This document shows positions 39,654 through 40,973 of a stretch of DNA of 40,973 bases, piece after piece; position 1 is the first letter of the stretch; the number at the start of each line of letters is the position of its first letter. Under the pieces are notes generated by a model. It ran no database searches. It was not told the origin of the DNA and saw only the letters and a list, made by a program, of their open reading frames with translations. Location: NCBI GenBank assembly GCA_009784565.1, contig WRBL01000015.1:1-40973 (forward strand). The letters are read 5' to 3'. The translations under genes and the position numbers were made by a program. Origin of the DNA: Streptosporangiales bacterium. GTDB taxonomy: Bacteria; Actinomycetota; Actinomycetes; Streptosporangiales; Streptosporangiaceae.

Positions 39654-40895
39654 TCAGGTGATGAGCGCGGCCGGGCTCAGACGTTCGGTGGGCATGAACT
39701 GGACCGGCAGGGAGTACAGGCCCCGGACCCAGGCGGCCGGACGCCACCGGACCTCTTCCGGCGGGACGGCCAGCTCGACGTCGGGCAGGCGGTCGAGCAG
39801 TACCTCGATCGCGGTCCGGGCCATGACCTCGGCGAGCTCGGGAGCGGCGAACGGGCAGGAGTGCTCGCCCTGGGCGAAGGACATGTGGGCCCGGTTGACC
39901 GCGCCGTTGCCGAAGGTGTCCGGGCGGACCCGGGGGTCGGCGTTGGCCGCGGCCAGGCCGAGTACGAGCAGGTCGCCCTTGTCGATCCGGTGCCCGCCGA
40001 GTTCGCCGGGCTGGATCGCGTACCGGCCGATGAGGTTCTGGACCGGGGTGTCCTTCCACAGCACCTCGTTGAGGGCCTGGTCGGCGCTGCCGCGCCCGCC
40101 CTGGAGCGTGAGCGAGAACTGGCTGTCGGCCAGCATGAGCCGCAGCGTGTTGCCGATCCAGTCCGCGGTCGGCTGCTGGGCGCCCATGAGGACGATGTGC
40201 ATGTCGTGGGTGAGCTCGTCGTCGGTGAGGTTCGCCGGGTGGGTTACCATCCGGGCGGGCAGGCCGGTCCCGGGAGCGGCGCGGCGCTCGGCGATCATCT
40301 GGGCGATGCGCCCGACCACGCGCATGTGGGCCGCGAGGGCCCCCGGGGTCTCGGTCGCGGCCGCCTCGGTGTCCGCGACGAGGGCCGGGATCTCCTCCTC
40401 GGGGATGCCGTACAGCCGGGTAATGACCCGGATCGGGATCTGCTGCGCGTACTGGCCGATGAGATCGGCGGTGCCCTCGCGGGAGAAGGAGTCGATCAGC
40501 TGGTCGGCGGTGTGCTCGCAGATCCGGGCCAGCTCCACCCGGTCCACGGCGTCGAGGGCGTCGCCGATCGCCCCGGCGCGGCGCTGGTGCTCGGCCCCCT
40601 CGGTGTGCAGGACCGACGGTCCCCAGGAGCCGAACGGCGCGAGCGGCCAGTCCTCGGGGATCTGGTCGTACAGGTTCCACCGCCGGGCGTCCCGCCCGAA
40701 GAGCCGGGGGTTGCTCAGGATCTGGTGCACGTCACGGTAGGAGAACACGAACCAGGCCGCCATGTCCCCGTCGAGCAGCACCGGCGCGACCGACTTGTGA
40801 ACGCCGCGTATCTCCCGGTACACGCTGGCCGGATCCTCATCGAACCGCTGGCCGTACAGGCGCGTGGCGTTGACGTGCGAAGGCGGGATATTCAT
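39654..40895 (-). CDS. CYP157-like cytochrome P450 lacking the ExxR motif
   Basis: A 413-residue P450-fold protein. The haem loop MSFAQGEHSCPFA is conserved (Cys347), but the K-helix position that is ExxR in nearly all P450s reads Glu277-Val-Leu-Trp280 (ALNEVLWKDTP). The I-helix is also unusual (MGAQQPTADW instead of AGxxT). The CYP157 family of streptomycetes is known to lack ExxR in a similar way (EQSLW) and lies in conservons next to a second P450, as here. It may be a non-catalytic or redox-signalling P450. The ATG has no strong RBS. A perfect palindrome lies 15 bases upstream. A cvnA-D set is expected to the right, beyond the window. Confidence 0.85.
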   Translation of the reverse strand: MNIPPSHVNATRLYGQRFDEDPASVYREIRGVHKSVAPVLLDGDMAAWFVFSYRDVHQILSNPRLFGRDARRWNLYDQIPEDWPLAPFGSWGPSVLHTEGAEHQRRAGAIGDALDAVDRVELARICEHTADQLIDSFSREGTADLIGQYAQQIPIRVITRLYGIPEEEIPALVADTEAAATETPGALAAHMRVVGRIAQMIAERRAAPGTGLPARMVTHPANLTDDELTHDMHIVLMGAQQPTADWIGNTLRLMLADSQFSLTLQGGRGSADQALNEVLWKDTPVQNLIGRYAIQPGELGGHRIDKGDLLVLGLAAANADPRVRPDTFGNGAVNRAHMSFAQGEHSCPFAAPELAEVMARTAIEVLLDRLPDVELAVPPEEVRWRPAAWVRGLYSLPVQFMPTERLSPAALIT

Positions 40896-40909
40896 GTGTC
40901 GCTCTCGAA

Positions 40910-40921
40910 ATTTCGCGAAAT
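40910..40921. promoter_or_regulatory. Perfect palindrome ATTTCGCGAAAT before the P450 pair
   Basis: A 12-base perfect palindrome 15-26 bases upstream of the CYP157-like start, beside a second short palindrome GAAATTTC. It could be an operator, or a leader structure if the P450s are co-transcribed with a conservon lying further right. Confidence 0.4.
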
Positions 40922-40973
40922 CCGGACAGAGGTGAGACGCACGATATGCCGGGTACGCGCAGTTGCGTTCCAG

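Noticed and set aside
38326..40680. Reading the second P450 as a 784-residue fusion protein
   Set aside because: The upstream part is a shadow of the CYP157-like gene; AAGGAG plus TTG at 39540 gives a normal-length P450.

Overview
The window is GC-rich with strong G/C third-position bias and many GTG starts (one TTG). It carries a conservon (histidine-kinase-like ATPase, roadblock, DUF742, Ras-like GTPase), a CYP124-type and a CYP157-like P450, a KstR-type operator and an SAV_915-family gene. This points to a filamentous actinomycete, possibly Streptosporangiales or a relative; the exact genus cannot be read from the sequence. No gene-free stretch exceeds 300 bases.

Layout. (1) 1-4.5 kb: a leftward operon of a DUF35/OB-fold protein and two cysteine-less thiolase-like proteins, the second running off the left edge. 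It is divergent from an acyl-CoA ligase across a promoter region with one perfect and one near-perfect KstR-type operator. This resembles the mycobacterial Rv3521-ltp4-ltp3 group and suggests steroid or branched-lipid degradation. (2) 4.6-11.5 kb: a NYN-domain protein; a DUF4157 metallopeptidase-like protein fused to a zinc phospholipase-like domain (candidate cargo of an extracellular contractile injection system); a secreted sedolisin with a separate stand-alone paralogue of its propeptide; a PCMT-type methyltransferase; and a small unknown gene. (3) 11.6-15.2 kb: a leftward acyl-CoA operon of FAD oxidoreductase, CaiB/BaiF CoA-transferase and acyl-CoA dehydrogenase. (4) 15.4-18.5 kb: a LytTR response regulator without a kinase, then a DUF485 protein and an ActP-like symporter, with TACCTA-type repeats around them. 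(5) 18.5-22.6 kb: a globin-like protein lacking the proximal His, then a four-gene conservon. (6) 22.7-31 kb: a GH13 glucosidase, CYP124, a 54-residue ORF whose RBS can be sequestered in a hairpin, an NB-ARC/TPR protein without the usual LuxR helix-turn-helix, a YihY/BrkB membrane protein, and both subunits of a 3-oxoacid CoA-transferase. (7) 30.7-37.7 kb: a leftward set of mostly unknown genes. They are a STAND ATPase with WD40 propellers and an N-terminal RHIM-like VQVG motif, an SAV_915 protein, a WXG100-like glycine-zipper protein, a hypothetical protein, and a superinfection-immunity-like membrane protein, with a nine-copy hexanucleotide repeat between two of them. (8) 37.8-41 kb: a short GntR regulator, tRNA-Ala(CGC), and a P450 pair, one member lacking the ExxR motif as in CYP157.

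How the parts fit. Acyl-CoA ligase, thiolase-like/DUF35 proteins, acyl-CoA dehydrogenase, CoA-transferases and CYP124 are consistent with catabolism of sterol or methyl-branched chains; no single pathway is proven. The conservon and the CYP157-like/P450 pair are typical actinomycete signalling modules; the pair at the right edge probably belongs to a second conservon lying beyond it. The least understood part is 30.7-37.7 kb, which may be a conflict or immunity locus.
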